From: JAWHQP01 sp032586195
Lineage (GTDB): Bacteria; Pseudomonadota; Gammaproteobacteria; Enterobacterales; Pasteurellaceae
DNA: 64,000 nucleotides
NCBI GenBank assembly: GCA_032586195.1
Contig: JAWHQP010000002.1
Coordinates: 62,001-126,000 of the forward strand
Reading direction: 5' to 3'
Shown: one piece after another, positions 16,634 to 25,038 of the stretch
Layout of the letters: the number at the start of each line of letters is the position of its first letter
How positions within the stretch are numbered: the first letter of the stretch is position 1
The notes under the pieces: generated by a model
What the model saw: the letters and a program-made list of their open reading frames with translations, nothing else
What the model was told of the DNA's origin: nothing
Database searches by the model: none
Program-made: the position numbers and the translations under genes

Positions 16634-18889
16634 TTATTGGTTGTCAGCAGGTTCCATTATTTCAATTTCGACTCCGCTATGTAATCCGCGCGGCAGACTG
16701 GTGCCTTTGCGACCGCGTTCGGCCCGGAATTTTTTCAAATCTTCCGGTTTTAGAGTGATTTTACGGCGGCCCGAATGGAAAACAAGGCTGGCGTTTTCGC
16801 TGATAAGCAGCAGCTTCACCAGAGCGTCTTCGCCGCTTTTCACTGCGGCGGCGGGAATGGTGACGATTTTATTGCCCTTACCTTTGGCTAAGGACGGCAG
16901 ATCCTGCACCGGGAAGATCAGCATTCGCCCTGCCGCGGTTAATGCCACCAAAAGTGCGGTGCTGTTTTTCAGAGTTTTTGGCGGCAGCACTTTAGCATTT
17001 TCCGGCAGGCTGATCACAGCTTTGCCGGCTTTGTTACGAGCCACTAAGTCGGCAAATTTACAGATAAAGCCGTAGCCGGCACCGGATGCCATTAACAGCG
17101 GTTGATCATCGTTTTCGATCAAAAGGTGTTCTATGGTCGCACCCGGCGGTAAGGCAAGCTTGCCGGTGAGCGGTTCGCCCTGCGAGCGGGCGGAAGGCAG
17201 GGAAAGCGGGTCGAGGGCGTAACTTCTGCCGGTGCTGTCGATAAACACCACGGGCTGATTGCTTCTGCCGCAGGCATGAGCAAGGTATTTGTCTCCCGCT
17301 TTGTAGCTCAGACTCGCCGCGTCAATATCGTGCCCTTTGGCACAACGCACCCAGCCCATTTCCGATAAGATCACGGTGACGGGCTCCGCCGGCACCATGT
17401 CGCTTTCCGCGATGGCTTTCGCCTCTTCCCGTTCCACCAACGGTGAACGGCGGGGGCTGGCGTAGGTTTTTGCATCCTGCTGAATTTCTTTTTTTATCAA
17501 GGTGTTAAGACGGCGTTCGGAACCAAGAGTCTGTTCTAAGGTTTGACGCTCTTCTTCCAGTTTGGCTTGTTCCGCCTGCAATTCGTGTTCTTCCAGTTTA
17601 GCCAAATGACGCAAGCGCAGATTTAAAATAGCCTCGGCCTGTTCATCACTGAGATTGAAACGAGCCATCAGCACCGCTTTCGGCTCATCTTCGTTGCGGA
17701 TGATGTCAATAACTTCATCGATATTGAGGAAGGCAATCATCAAACCGTGCAGAATATGCAGGCGTGCCAGCACCTTATCCAAGCGATACTGCAACCGTCT
17801 CTTCACCGTGGTACGGCGGAAATTCAGCCATTCGGTAAGAATTTGCAGCAGGTTTTTTACGGCTGGCTTGTTATCCAAACCGATCATGTTCATGTTGACA
17901 CGATAATTCTTTTCCAGATCGGTCGTGGCGAACAGGTGTGTCATCAGTGTATTTACGTCAACGCGATTGGAACGGGGCACGATCACGATTCGGACTGGGT
18001 TTTCGTGATCCGCTTCATCACGTATATCTTCCACCATCGGCAATTTTTTTGCCGTCATTTGCTCGGCAATCTGGGCGATCACCTTTGACGGTGAGGCTTG
18101 ATGGGGCAGAGCGGAAATAACGATTTCACCGTCCTCTTTTTTCCACACCGCGCGCATTTTAATCGAACCGCGACCGTTTTCATAAATCTTACGGATTTCA
18201 CTTTTCGGTGAAATAATTTCCGCTTCGGTAGGATAATCGGGGCCTTGTACCACGCTAAGTACATCGTTCAGCGTGGTTTTGGGGTTATCCAGCAACATCA
18301 CGGCGGCGGCGGCGATTTCATTCAGGTTGTGCGGCGGAATATCCGTCGCCATACCCACCGCAATACCCGTGGTGCCGTTGAGCAGAATATGCGGCAGGCG
18401 GGCGGGCAGATATTGTGGTTCCTCAATGGTGCCGTCGAAGTTGGGCTGGTAATCCACCGTGCCTTGTCCTAATTCGCCGAGCAGTAATTCGGCAAATTTA
18501 GACAGACGGGACTCCGTATAACGCATAGCCGCGAAGGACTTCGGATCGTCGGGCGCGCCCCAGTTGCCCTGACCGTCAATCAGCGGATAGCGATAAGAAA
18601 AGGGCTGTGCCATCAGTACCATCGCCTCATAGCAGGCGCTGTCGCCGTGCGGGTGAAATTTACCCAGCACATCGCCCACGGTGCGGGCGGATTTTTTATA
18701 TTTCGCACTGGCGTTCAGGCCCAGTTCGGACATGGCATACACAATGCGCCGCTGCACCGGCTTTAAGCCGTCACCGATAAAAGGCAGGGCCCGATCCATA
18801 ATAACGTACATGGAATAGTTGAGATAGGCGCTCTCGGTAAAGGTGCGTAATGGCATTTGCTCAATGCCTTCGTAGTTAATTTCAGTCAT
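16634..18889 (-). CDS. parC: DNA topoisomerase IV subunit A
   Basis: Type IIA topoisomerase subunit that breaks and rejoins DNA during chromosome decatenation. The catalytic Tyr is Tyr124 (AAMRYTESRLS). The quinolone-resistance region reads HPHGDSACYEA, with Ser84 and Glu88 as in susceptible Haemophilus. A C-terminal beta-pinwheel follows. Length 751 aa, as in E. coli. A USS is found in frame at 16951-16960. A nitrite reductase gene separates it from parE, an unusual arrangement; all three share the minus strand with short gaps. Confidence 0.97.
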   Translation of the reverse strand: MTEINYEGIEQMPLRTFTESAYLNYSMYVIMDRALPFIGDGLKPVQRRIVYAMSELGLNASAKYKKSARTVGDVLGKFHPHGDSACYEAMVLMAQPFSYRYPLIDGQGNWGAPDDPKSFAAMRYTESRLSKFAELLLGELGQGTVDYQPNFDGTIEEPQYLPARLPHILLNGTTGIAVGMATDIPPHNLNEIAAAAVMLLDNPKTTLNDVLSVVQGPDYPTEAEIISPKSEIRKIYENGRGSIKMRAVWKKEDGEIVISALPHQASPSKVIAQIAEQMTAKKLPMVEDIRDEADHENPVRIVIVPRSNRVDVNTLMTHLFATTDLEKNYRVNMNMIGLDNKPAVKNLLQILTEWLNFRRTTVKRRLQYRLDKVLARLHILHGLMIAFLNIDEVIDIIRNEDEPKAVLMARFNLSDEQAEAILNLRLRHLAKLEEHELQAEQAKLEEERQTLEQTLGSERRLNTLIKKEIQQDAKTYASPRRSPLVEREEAKAIAESDMVPAEPVTVILSEMGWVRCAKGHDIDAASLSYKAGDKYLAHACGRSNQPVVFIDSTGRSYALDPLSLPSARSQGEPLTGKLALPPGATIEHLLIENDDQPLLMASGAGYGFICKFADLVARNKAGKAVISLPENAKVLPPKTLKNSTALLVALTAAGRMLIFPVQDLPSLAKGKGNKIVTIPAAAVKSGEDALVKLLLISENASLVFHSGRRKITLKPEDLKKFRAERGRKGTSLPRGLHSGVEIEIMEPADNQ

Positions 18890-18928
18890 TTAATTGTTCT
18901 CAAAGTGCGGTGTCGTTTTTTTGGGTTT

Positions 18929-20053
18929 TTAATGGCTGTACCCGCTATCAACATCCGCATCAGGGTTTTTCTGATCGTATTTTTCCTGGCGGATTTTGCC
19001 TTGGTAGATGTTGGGATTAGATTCGCCTTCCACTATAATTGTGCCTTTTGCCCCTTTCATTGTGCGGAAAATAGCATGATCCATAATGGTGTATTGCCCC
19101 GGTACGTCAAATTTTAATTCTGTCATCAATGCACTGCCTGCCGGAACGAGAGTAGTCTGTACATTGTGATTCTGCAATGAACCGCCTTCCACATAAACGG
19201 TTTCAAATATGTTGCCGACCACATGCAGTGAAGAATGCTTATTTGGCCCGGCATTACCAAAATAAAGCCGCACGCGATCGCCCGTCTTGACTTTCAGGGC
19301 GTTGTCGCCGGTCAAAGCAAACGCGTTACCGTTAAACATCACATAGTCGGGTAGTTCATAATCCGCTTTGTTCATATCAAATACCAGCATGCCGTCTTTT
19401 GCACCCTGTCTTACGTAAAGTTCGCTTTGCATAATATAAAATTCTTTATCCACCGGCGGCAGCCCTTCTTTCGGTTCGACCAGCATCAAACCGTACATTC
19501 CTTTACCGATATGCACGGCTACGGGCTCCGCGCCGCAATGGTACAGATATAAACCCGGGGTTGTCGCCTTGAACGCTAACACGGTGGTTTGACCGGGATT
19601 GGTCAGACTGTCCTTTGCCGTGCCTTCGGGGGCGGATGAAGCATGAAAATCCAGAGCGTGAGCCATACGGGCATTGGCGGAGTTAGATAGATGCACTTCC
19701 ACTTGATCCCCTTCTCGCACACGGATAAAAGGAGCCGGCACGCTGTTGTTGAAAGTCCAGTATTTAAATGTCACCCCGTTGGCAATTTCTTTTACTTTTT
19801 CTAACGCGGTGAGTTTGACCACCACACGGGCGGGCGTGCTGCGGCCGGTGGGTTTCGGCACATTCGGCGCGAAGGTTAATTCCGCCTCGATCACGGGTAA
19901 ATCCCCGGTAGAGCCGGTTTCGGCCGCCGTGATACCCGGGGAGACGAGCGAAAGCCCCGCGCCGAAAGTGAGTGTTGTAGCGGCTAAGCCGAGAGAAGTA
20001 GCTTTTAATAAATCCCGGCGACTGAAATCAAGTTGTTCATCTTTGTTCTGCAT
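18929..20053 (-). CDS. nirK: Copper-containing nitrite reductase (NO-forming), Tat-exported
   Basis: Two-cupredoxin-domain enzyme reducing nitrite to nitric oxide in the periplasm. Type 1 Cu ligands are His132, Cys173, His181 and Met186; type 2 Cu ligands are His137, His172 and His326; catalytic Asp135 and His277 are also present. It is closest to Neisseria AniA in the stretch GMYGLMLVEPKEGLP and in LTGDNALK. The N-terminus has a twin-arginine signal (SRRDLLKA, residues 11-18) with no lipobox, so it is a soluble periplasmic protein, unlike lipoprotein AniA. Length 374 aa. It sits 10 bp after the parE stop with its own AAGGAAT, inside a parE-nirK-parC unit. The division protein SufI was considered and excluded by the complete copper ligand set. 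Confidence 0.93.
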   Translation of the reverse strand: MQNKDEQLDFSRRDLLKATSLGLAATTLTFGAGLSLVSPGITAAETGSTGDLPVIEAELTFAPNVPKPTGRSTPARVVVKLTALEKVKEIANGVTFKYWTFNNSVPAPFIRVREGDQVEVHLSNSANARMAHALDFHASSAPEGTAKDSLTNPGQTTVLAFKATTPGLYLYHCGAEPVAVHIGKGMYGLMLVEPKEGLPPVDKEFYIMQSELYVRQGAKDGMLVFDMNKADYELPDYVMFNGNAFALTGDNALKVKTGDRVRLYFGNAGPNKHSSLHVVGNIFETVYVEGGSLQNHNVQTTLVPAGSALMTELKFDVPGQYTIMDHAIFRTMKGAKGTIIVEGESNPNIYQGKIRQEKYDQKNPDADVDSGYSH

Positions 20054-20063
20054 CTGACATTCC

Positions 20064-22034
20064 TTAAACTGTTAATTCCACCTGATCACCTTTGGCTTGC
20101 AGCCAGTTTTTGCGATCTTCCGCACGTTTTTTGTTCAACAGCATATCCATTAATTCAAAGGTTGCCTGAGTTTCATCCTGCGGTATGTTTTCCGCAAAAA
20201 CTCCGTTTTTCAGCACCGCGCTTTCATCGCCATTCGCGCTACCGTTTGCCGAATCGGCGTTGAAAGTAAGCTGTACCAGACGGCGGGTGTTCGGCTCCAT
20301 GGTGGTTTCCCGCAGCTGAGCGGGATTCATTTCCCCCAGACCTTTAAAACGCTGCACATTCGGCTTGCCCTTTTTACTTCTTAAACGTTCCAGAATCGCT
20401 TCCTTTTCCCCTTCATCAAGAGCATAGAACACCTCTTTGCCGAGATCAATACGATAAAGCGGCGGCATGGCAACATACACATGGCCTTCCCGGACCAATT
20501 TCGGAAAATGGCGCAGGAAGAGGGCGCAGAGCAGGGTTGCGATATGCAGGCCGTCGGAATCCGCATCGGCGAGAATACACACTTTACCGTAACGTAATTG
20601 GGATAAATCGTCGCTGTCGGGATCAATGCCTAACGCCACGGCGATGTTATGTACCTCTTCCGAGGCGAGCACCTGATCGGAAGACACCTCCCATGTGTTC
20701 AGAATTTTACCGCGCAGGGGCAGAATAGCCTGATAATCACGATCGCGCGCCTGTTTGGCGGAACCGCCCGCGGAATCGCCTTCCACCAGAAATAATTCGG
20801 TTTTATCCAGATCCTGCTGACCGCAATCGGCTAATTTGCCCGGCAGAGCGGGGCCGCTTACCAATTTCTTACGCACTACTTTTTTAGCGGCACGCAAACG
20901 GCGTTGAGCGGAATTAATGGCCAATTCCGCTAATTGTTCGGCGACTTGTACGTTTTGGTTCAACCACAGGCTGAAGGCATCTTTTACCACGCTGCCGATA
21001 AACACCGCGCTTTGCCGGGACGACAGACGTTCCTTGGTTTGCCCGGCAAATTGCGGATCGTGCATTTTAAGGGAAAGCACATAGGCACAGCGCTCCCAAA
21101 TATCGTCCGCGACCAATTTTACCCCGCGCGGCAACAGATTACGGAATTCGCAGAACTCCCGCATGGCATCCAGCAGGCCTTGACGCAGCCCGTTGACATG
21201 GGTACCGCCTTGAATGGTGGGGATCAGGTTTACATAGCTTTCGGCGATTAACTCGCCGCCTTCCGGCAGCCATAACAATGCCCAGCTGACCGCTTCACTG
21301 TCCGCTTTGAACTCGCCGACAAAGGGCGTTTCGGGTAACGCGACGAGCCCTTTTACCGCTTCGCTTAAATAATCCGCCAAGCCGTCCTGATAGCACCACG
21401 ACTCTTCCGTGCCGTTAACTTTATCGATAAATTTAATTTCTAATCCTGAACAAAGCACCGCTTTTGCACGCAATAAATGGCGTAAACGGCTGACGGAGAA
21501 CTTATCGCTGTCAAAATATTTCGGGTTCGGTTTGAAATAGACAGTGGTGCCCGTAGTGCGGCGCCCGCAACTGCCGATAACCTGAAGTTCTTCTGCCTTT
21601 AAACCGTTTTCAAAGGCCATTTTATACACTTGACCGTCACGTTTCACCGTGACTTCAACCCGCTCGGAAAGGGCGTTTACCACGGAAATCCCGACACCGT
21701 GCAGGCCACCGGAAAATGTATAGTTTTTGTTGGAGAATTTGCCGCCCGCATGCAATTTGGTCATGATTAATTCCACCCCGGAAATTTTTTCCGTCGGGTG
21801 AATATCCACCGGCATGCCGCGACCGTTGTCAGTGACTTCAAGGGATTGATCTTTATGTAAAATCACTTCGATTTTAGAAGCAAAACCCGCGAGGGCTTCA
21901 TCCACGCTGTTATCAATGACTTCTTGCCCGAGATGATTCGGGCGAGTGGTGTCGGTGTACATCCCCGGGCGCAGCTGCACGGGTTCAAGATCTTTTAGAA
22001 CGGTTATAGCTTCCGCTGAATAATTATTTGTCAT
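20064..22034 (-). CDS. parE: DNA topoisomerase IV subunit B
   Basis: ATPase subunit of topoisomerase IV. GHKL motifs are seen (EVIDNSVDEAL, DNGRGMP, GGLHGVGISVVNAL), as is the TOPRIM region with EGDSAGGSA and DADSDG. The start at 22034 (MTNNYSAEAITVL) matches the E. coli protein; an in-frame ATG at 22064 adds an unsupported extension. Near the C-terminus is a Ser-Ala-Asn-Gly doublet and the peptide ESAVLKNGV, encoded by a one-base variant of the uptake signal. Its transcript continues into nirK and parC. Confidence 0.97.
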   Translation of the reverse strand: MTNNYSAEAITVLKDLEPVQLRPGMYTDTTRPNHLGQEVIDNSVDEALAGFASKIEVILHKDQSLEVTDNGRGMPVDIHPTEKISGVELIMTKLHAGGKFSNKNYTFSGGLHGVGISVVNALSERVEVTVKRDGQVYKMAFENGLKAEELQVIGSCGRRTTGTTVYFKPNPKYFDSDKFSVSRLRHLLRAKAVLCSGLEIKFIDKVNGTEESWCYQDGLADYLSEAVKGLVALPETPFVGEFKADSEAVSWALLWLPEGGELIAESYVNLIPTIQGGTHVNGLRQGLLDAMREFCEFRNLLPRGVKLVADDIWERCAYVLSLKMHDPQFAGQTKERLSSRQSAVFIGSVVKDAFSLWLNQNVQVAEQLAELAINSAQRRLRAAKKVVRKKLVSGPALPGKLADCGQQDLDKTELFLVEGDSAGGSAKQARDRDYQAILPLRGKILNTWEVSSDQVLASEEVHNIAVALGIDPDSDDLSQLRYGKVCILADADSDGLHIATLLCALFLRHFPKLVREGHVYVAMPPLYRIDLGKEVFYALDEGEKEAILERLRSKKGKPNVQRFKGLGEMNPAQLRETTMEPNTRRLVQLTFNADSANGSANGDESAVLKNGVFAENIPQDETQATFELMDMLLNKKRAEDRKNWLQAKGDQVELTV

Positions 22035-22064
22035 AGAGTGTTCATGTTGATGTGGAATAGCCAA

Positions 22065-22394
22065 AAAATTGGCTGCTATTCTAACAAAAAAACCGTCTCA
22101 TTTCGATCGTGCTTTATTTGTTCCGGTTAAGTTAAATTCACAATTTTCACTCTTTTGTAGCAAAATCAGGTTTAATGTTTTTACGATTTCCCTATTGCTT
22201 ACGCGATTTTGCATTAATTTTTACTGGTTGGACAAGTGAAAATACCGATTTTTTTGCGGATAAAATCACGCCAAATGAAGAAATGAAAACGGTCTGTTTT
22301 TGCTGACTTGATTCAGCAAAAGTGATAAGGGTGAAATACGCCTGAACCCTTATTATAAAAGGCGTAGAAAGATCCATGAACACGATAGAATAAA
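22065..22394. other. AT-rich intergenic region with two hairpins
   Basis: The gap between parE and purH is 780 bp. This part has no convincing gene. It contains TTTTGCTGA facing TCAGCAAAA (22296-22319) and ATAAGGGT facing ACCCTTAT (about 22325-22352). Short open frames here lack ribosome sites and family similarity. The parE promoter must lie at its left end. Confidence 0.5.
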
Positions 22395-22410
22395 AGGAAA
22401 ACGTTTGCGT
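22395..22410. promoter_or_regulatory. Second PurR-like box
   Basis: AGGAAAACGTTTGCGT matches the E. coli PurR consensus ACGCAAACGTTTGCGT at 14 of 16 positions. It lies about 420 bp upstream of purH, before a possible small RNA ending at the terminator 22602-22628. It could serve a looped purH operator or control that RNA. Confidence 0.45.
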
Positions 22411-22439
22411 TTATGCGGAATGTAGAGTCGGTTTTATCG

Positions 22440-22628
22440 GATATTATTAACTAATAGTAAAAACTGTTTTTCTAGAATGTGGGGTTGTAGGATAAAATTC
22501 GATAAACTACACTGCTTACCACTGTTGAGATTCCCCTTGTCTTAACAGTAATTGATAATATAGAACCCCTATATTACAAAATCTAAATTTCCTTACAATT
22601 TGCCTGCAATTTTTGCAGGCTTTTTTTT
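22440..22628 (+). ncRNA. Candidate small RNA
   Basis: A plus-strand stretch without a protein gene shows three ordered structures. The first is a bipartite stem in which GTGG..TGTAG (about 22479-22490) faces CTACA..CCAC. The second is a perfect 8-bp hairpin TAATATAG/CTATATTA (22556-22576). The third is a strong terminator (22602-22628). The upstream gene (parE) runs the other way, so the terminator needs a transcript starting within the gap. The 5' end is a guess; no clear promoter was found. It does not resemble 6S RNA, GcvB or tmRNA as I remember them. Confidence 0.4.
22602..22628 (+). terminator. Strong rho-independent terminator upstream of purH
   Basis: GCCTGCAA (22602-22609) pairs perfectly with TTGCAGGC (22613-22620), followed by eight T (22621-22628). 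No plus-strand protein gene lies before it in the window back to 4009, so it probably ends a small RNA. Confidence 0.85.
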
Positions 22629-22753
22629 GCGATAAGGATTGCAAAAACTCGAAAAAACAACACCGCACTTTGTCGCACGGCAGCCTGCATATTTCAGCCG
22701 GATTAACCATGACCGGAGAAACATCGCCTCGGCGGCAACAAAATACTAGGTAA

Positions 22754-22775
22754 ACGCAAACGTTTGCGGTATAAT
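22754..22775 (+). promoter_or_regulatory. purH: PurR operator and -10 element of purH
   Basis: ACGCAAACGTTTGCGG (22754-22769) matches the PurR palindrome at 15 of 16 positions and is directly followed by a TATAAT -10 hexamer (22770-22775). The start codon of purH is 40 bp further on. Repression by a purine-bound PurR is expected, as for pur genes of E. coli. Confidence 0.85.
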
Positions 22776-22814
22776 TTCGCCGTTTTTTATTTTATCCATA
22801 AAAAGGAAATATTC

Positions 22815-24416
22815 ATGCAATCAATTCGACCAATTCGTCAAGCGTTACTCAGCGTTTCCGATAAAACGGGCATTGTTGAATTTGCTCAAGGGCTGGTTCA
22901 ACGCGGAGTGAAACTATTATCCACGGGCGGTACGGCAAAACTGCTGGCCGACAGCGGGCTGCCGGTGACCGAAGTGTCGGATTATACGGGATTTCCCGAA
23001 ATGATGGACGGACGTGTGAAAACCCTGCATCCGAAAGTGCACGGCGGGATTCTGGGGCGCCGCGATCTGGACGGTGACGTGATGGCACGGCACGGCATTG
23101 AGCCGATCGATATGGTGGTGGTTAATCTCTATCCGTTCGCGGCGACGGTAGCAAAACCGAATTGCAGCCTTGAGGACGCGGTGGAAAATATCGACATTGG
23201 AGGCCCGACTATGGTGCGTTCCGCGGCTAAAAACCATAAAGATGTGGCGATCGTCGTGAATAACGCGGACTTTAACGGCATTCTGGCGGAAATGGATCAG
23301 AACCGGAACAGCCTCACTTTGGCAACCCGTTTTGATTTAGCGGTTAAGGCCTTTGAACATACCGCGCAGTATGATTCCATGATCGCCAATTATTTCGGCA
23401 AATTGGTAAAACCGTATTTTGCCGCTGAGGAAGAAGAGGCGGAAGCAGCTTGCGGTCAGTTCCCGCGTACCTTAAACCTCAATTTTATCCGTAAACAGAC
23501 CATGCGTTACGGTGAAAACAGCCATCAGCACGCCGCATTTTACGTAGAATCGGAGGTGAAAGAAGCAAGTGTTGCCACCGCCAAACAATTGCAGGGCAAA
23601 GCCCTTTCTTACAACAATATCGCGGACACGGACGCCGCGCTGGAATGCGTGAAGTCCTTTGACGAGCCCGCCTGCGTAATCGTAAAACACGCCAATCCGT
23701 GCGGCGTGGCATTAGGTAAAGATAGTTTAGAAGCGTACAATCGGGCTTATCAGACCGATCCGACTTCCGCTTTCGGCGGTATTATCGCTTTTAACCGTGA
23801 ATTGGATGCACAGACCGCCGAAACCGTTATCGATCGTCAGTTTGTCGAAGTGATTATCGCGCCGCATGTCTCCGCCGCCGCCCTTGCTATTACGGCGAAG
23901 AAGAAAAACGTGCGCGTGCTGGAATGCGGCGAATTGAGTAAACCGCGGCCGCGTCTGGATCTAAAACGGGTAAACGGCGGCTTGTTGGTACAGGAAGCCG
24001 ATTTAGGTATGGTCGGCATTGAGGATTTGAAAGTGGTTTCCAAGCGCAAACCGACCGAACGAGAACTCAAAGATTTGTTATTCTGCTGGAAAGTGGCGAA
24101 ATTCGTGAAATCCAATGCCATTGTGTATGCCAAAAATAATCAAACTATCGGTATCGGTGCGGGCCAAATGAGCCGTGTTTATTCGGCCAAAATCGCGGGC
24201 ATTAAAGCACAGGACGAAGGCTTGCAGGTGAAAGGCTGCGTGATGGCGTCAGATGCGTTCTTCCCATTCCGTGACGGTATTGACGCCGCGGCGGCAGTGG
24301 GTATCGAATGTGTGATTCATCCGGGCGGTTCAATGCGTGATCAGGAAGTGATTGACGCGGCTAATGAACATAATATGGTGATGGTGCTGACTAACATGCG
24401 GCATTTCCGTCATTAA
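22815..24416 (+). CDS. purH: Bifunctional AICAR formyltransferase/IMP cyclohydrolase
   Basis: Catalyses the last two steps of IMP synthesis. The N-terminal cyclohydrolase (MGS-like) domain begins RQALLSVSDKTGIVEFA. The C-terminal formyltransferase domain carries LRYGENSHQ-type (here MRYGENSHQHAAFY) and KHANPCGVA motifs. Length 533 aa. The start at 22815 has AAAAGGAAAT; an in-frame ATG at 22764 lies inside the PurR box and is rejected. It heads the purH-GNAT-purD cluster. Confidence 0.97.
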   Translation: MQSIRPIRQALLSVSDKTGIVEFAQGLVQRGVKLLSTGGTAKLLADSGLPVTEVSDYTGFPEMMDGRVKTLHPKVHGGILGRRDLDGDVMARHGIEPIDMVVVNLYPFAATVAKPNCSLEDAVENIDIGGPTMVRSAAKNHKDVAIVVNNADFNGILAEMDQNRNSLTLATRFDLAVKAFEHTAQYDSMIANYFGKLVKPYFAAEEEEAEAACGQFPRTLNLNFIRKQTMRYGENSHQHAAFYVESEVKEASVATAKQLQGKALSYNNIADTDAALECVKSFDEPACVIVKHANPCGVALGKDSLEAYNRAYQTDPTSAFGGIIAFNRELDAQTAETVIDRQFVEVIIAPHVSAAALAITAKKKNVRVLECGELSKPRPRLDLKRVNGGLLVQEADLGMVGIEDLKVVSKRKPTERELKDLLFCWKVAKFVKSNAIVYAKNNQTIGIGAGQMSRVYSAKIAGIKAQDEGLQVKGCVMASDAFFPFRDGIDAAAAVGIECVIHPGGSMRDQEVIDAANEHNMVMVLTNMRHFRH

Positions 24417-24432
24417 GGTATTTTTTAAACGC

Positions 24433-24460
24433 AAAGTGCGGTGTCTAAAATCCGAGTTTT
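24433..24460 (+). repeat. Representative extended DNA uptake signal sequence
   Basis: AAAGTGCGGT, 11 nt, then GAGTTTT. Exact AAGTGCGGT cores start (plus strand, counting the preceding A) at 1081, 1935, 3726, 5258, 7322, 12749, 16951, 18902, 24433, 28046, 30460, 34219, 37528, 41241, 47608, 49311, 56520, 58817, 61040, 63064. Minus-strand ACCGCACTT cores start at 1967, 13453, 22662, 26413, 28130, 36025, 38570, 41225, 49775, 53351. Several more copies carry C for T in the core. The core is the Haemophilus-type uptake signal of Pasteurellaceae. Confidence 0.95.
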
Positions 24461-24471
24461 TAGAGGTGGTT

Positions 24472-24993
24472 ATGTTTCGTTTGGCGCAGCGGCAGGATTT
24501 GCCGCGTATGGTGGAAATTTATAATCAAGTGATTGATCGCCGTACCGTCACGGCGGATCTTGAACCTGTAACGGTGGCGCAGCGGCAAAGTTGGTTTGAT
24601 TTTCATGATCGCAATGCAAAATATCCGCTGTGGGCAGTTGAATTGAACGGTGCGGTGGTCGGCTGGTGCAGTTATTCGCAGTTCTACACCCGCCAAGCCT
24701 ATGACGCCACCACGGAAATCAGCTTTTACCTGGATAACAGCGTACAAGGGCGGGGATTGGGGCGCAGAACCGTGGCATTCCTAATCGAACAAATGCCCGC
24801 CTACGGCATGCAAACCTTGCTCGGCTATGTATTCGGCGATAACAAACCCAGCCTTGCCGTGCTGGAAAAATCGGGTTTTCAGCGCTACGGCTTGCTGCCT
24901 CGGGTCGCGGATATGCAAAGCCATAGCGAAGATTTGGTGATTCTGGGATATCAGTTAAAAAAACTCAAAAAAATAACACCGCGCTTTTACTAA
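24472..24993 (+). CDS. GNAT acetyltransferase (phosphinothricin acetyltransferase-like)
   Basis: Single-domain N-acetyltransferase of 173 aa. The acetyl-CoA loop reads VQGRGLGRR, followed by NKPSLAVLEKSGFQRYG. It is most like the PAT/YncA group, which acetylates amino acids or small amines; the true substrate is unknown. The start at 24472 has AGAGG; the frame from 24436 is unsupported. The last ~13 codons (KKLKKITPRFY) run through a variant uptake signal (AAAACTC, 11 nt, then ACCGCGCTTT), so the tail is probably not functional. Inserted between purH and purD. Confidence 0.85.
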   Translation: MFRLAQRQDLPRMVEIYNQVIDRRTVTADLEPVTVAQRQSWFDFHDRNAKYPLWAVELNGAVVGWCSYSQFYTRQAYDATTEISFYLDNSVQGRGLGRRTVAFLIEQMPAYGMQTLLGYVFGDNKPSLAVLEKSGFQRYGLLPRVADMQSHSEDLVILGYQLKKLKKITPRFY

Positions 24994-25038
24994 CGATTAA
25001 CCGGGCGGCTTGTTTTGCCCGACTAAAAAGGACAAATT

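Noticed and set aside
18600..18660. Quinolone-resistance change in ParC
   Set aside because: Ser84 and Glu88 are the wild-type residues.
18929..20053. SufI-type division protein or laccase, suggested by the Tat signal and cupredoxin fold next to parC
   Set aside because: All type 1 and type 2 copper ligands and the catalytic Asp/His of NirK are present, and the text matches AniA closely.
1..22000. Functional pairing of the copper exporter and the copper nitrite reductase
   Set aside because: They are 17 kb apart with unrelated genes between; co-occurrence alone is not evidence.
22440..22628. 6S RNA, GcvB or tmRNA
   Set aside because: No matching conserved blocks or neighbours as I remember them; only a generic RNA-like layout is seen.
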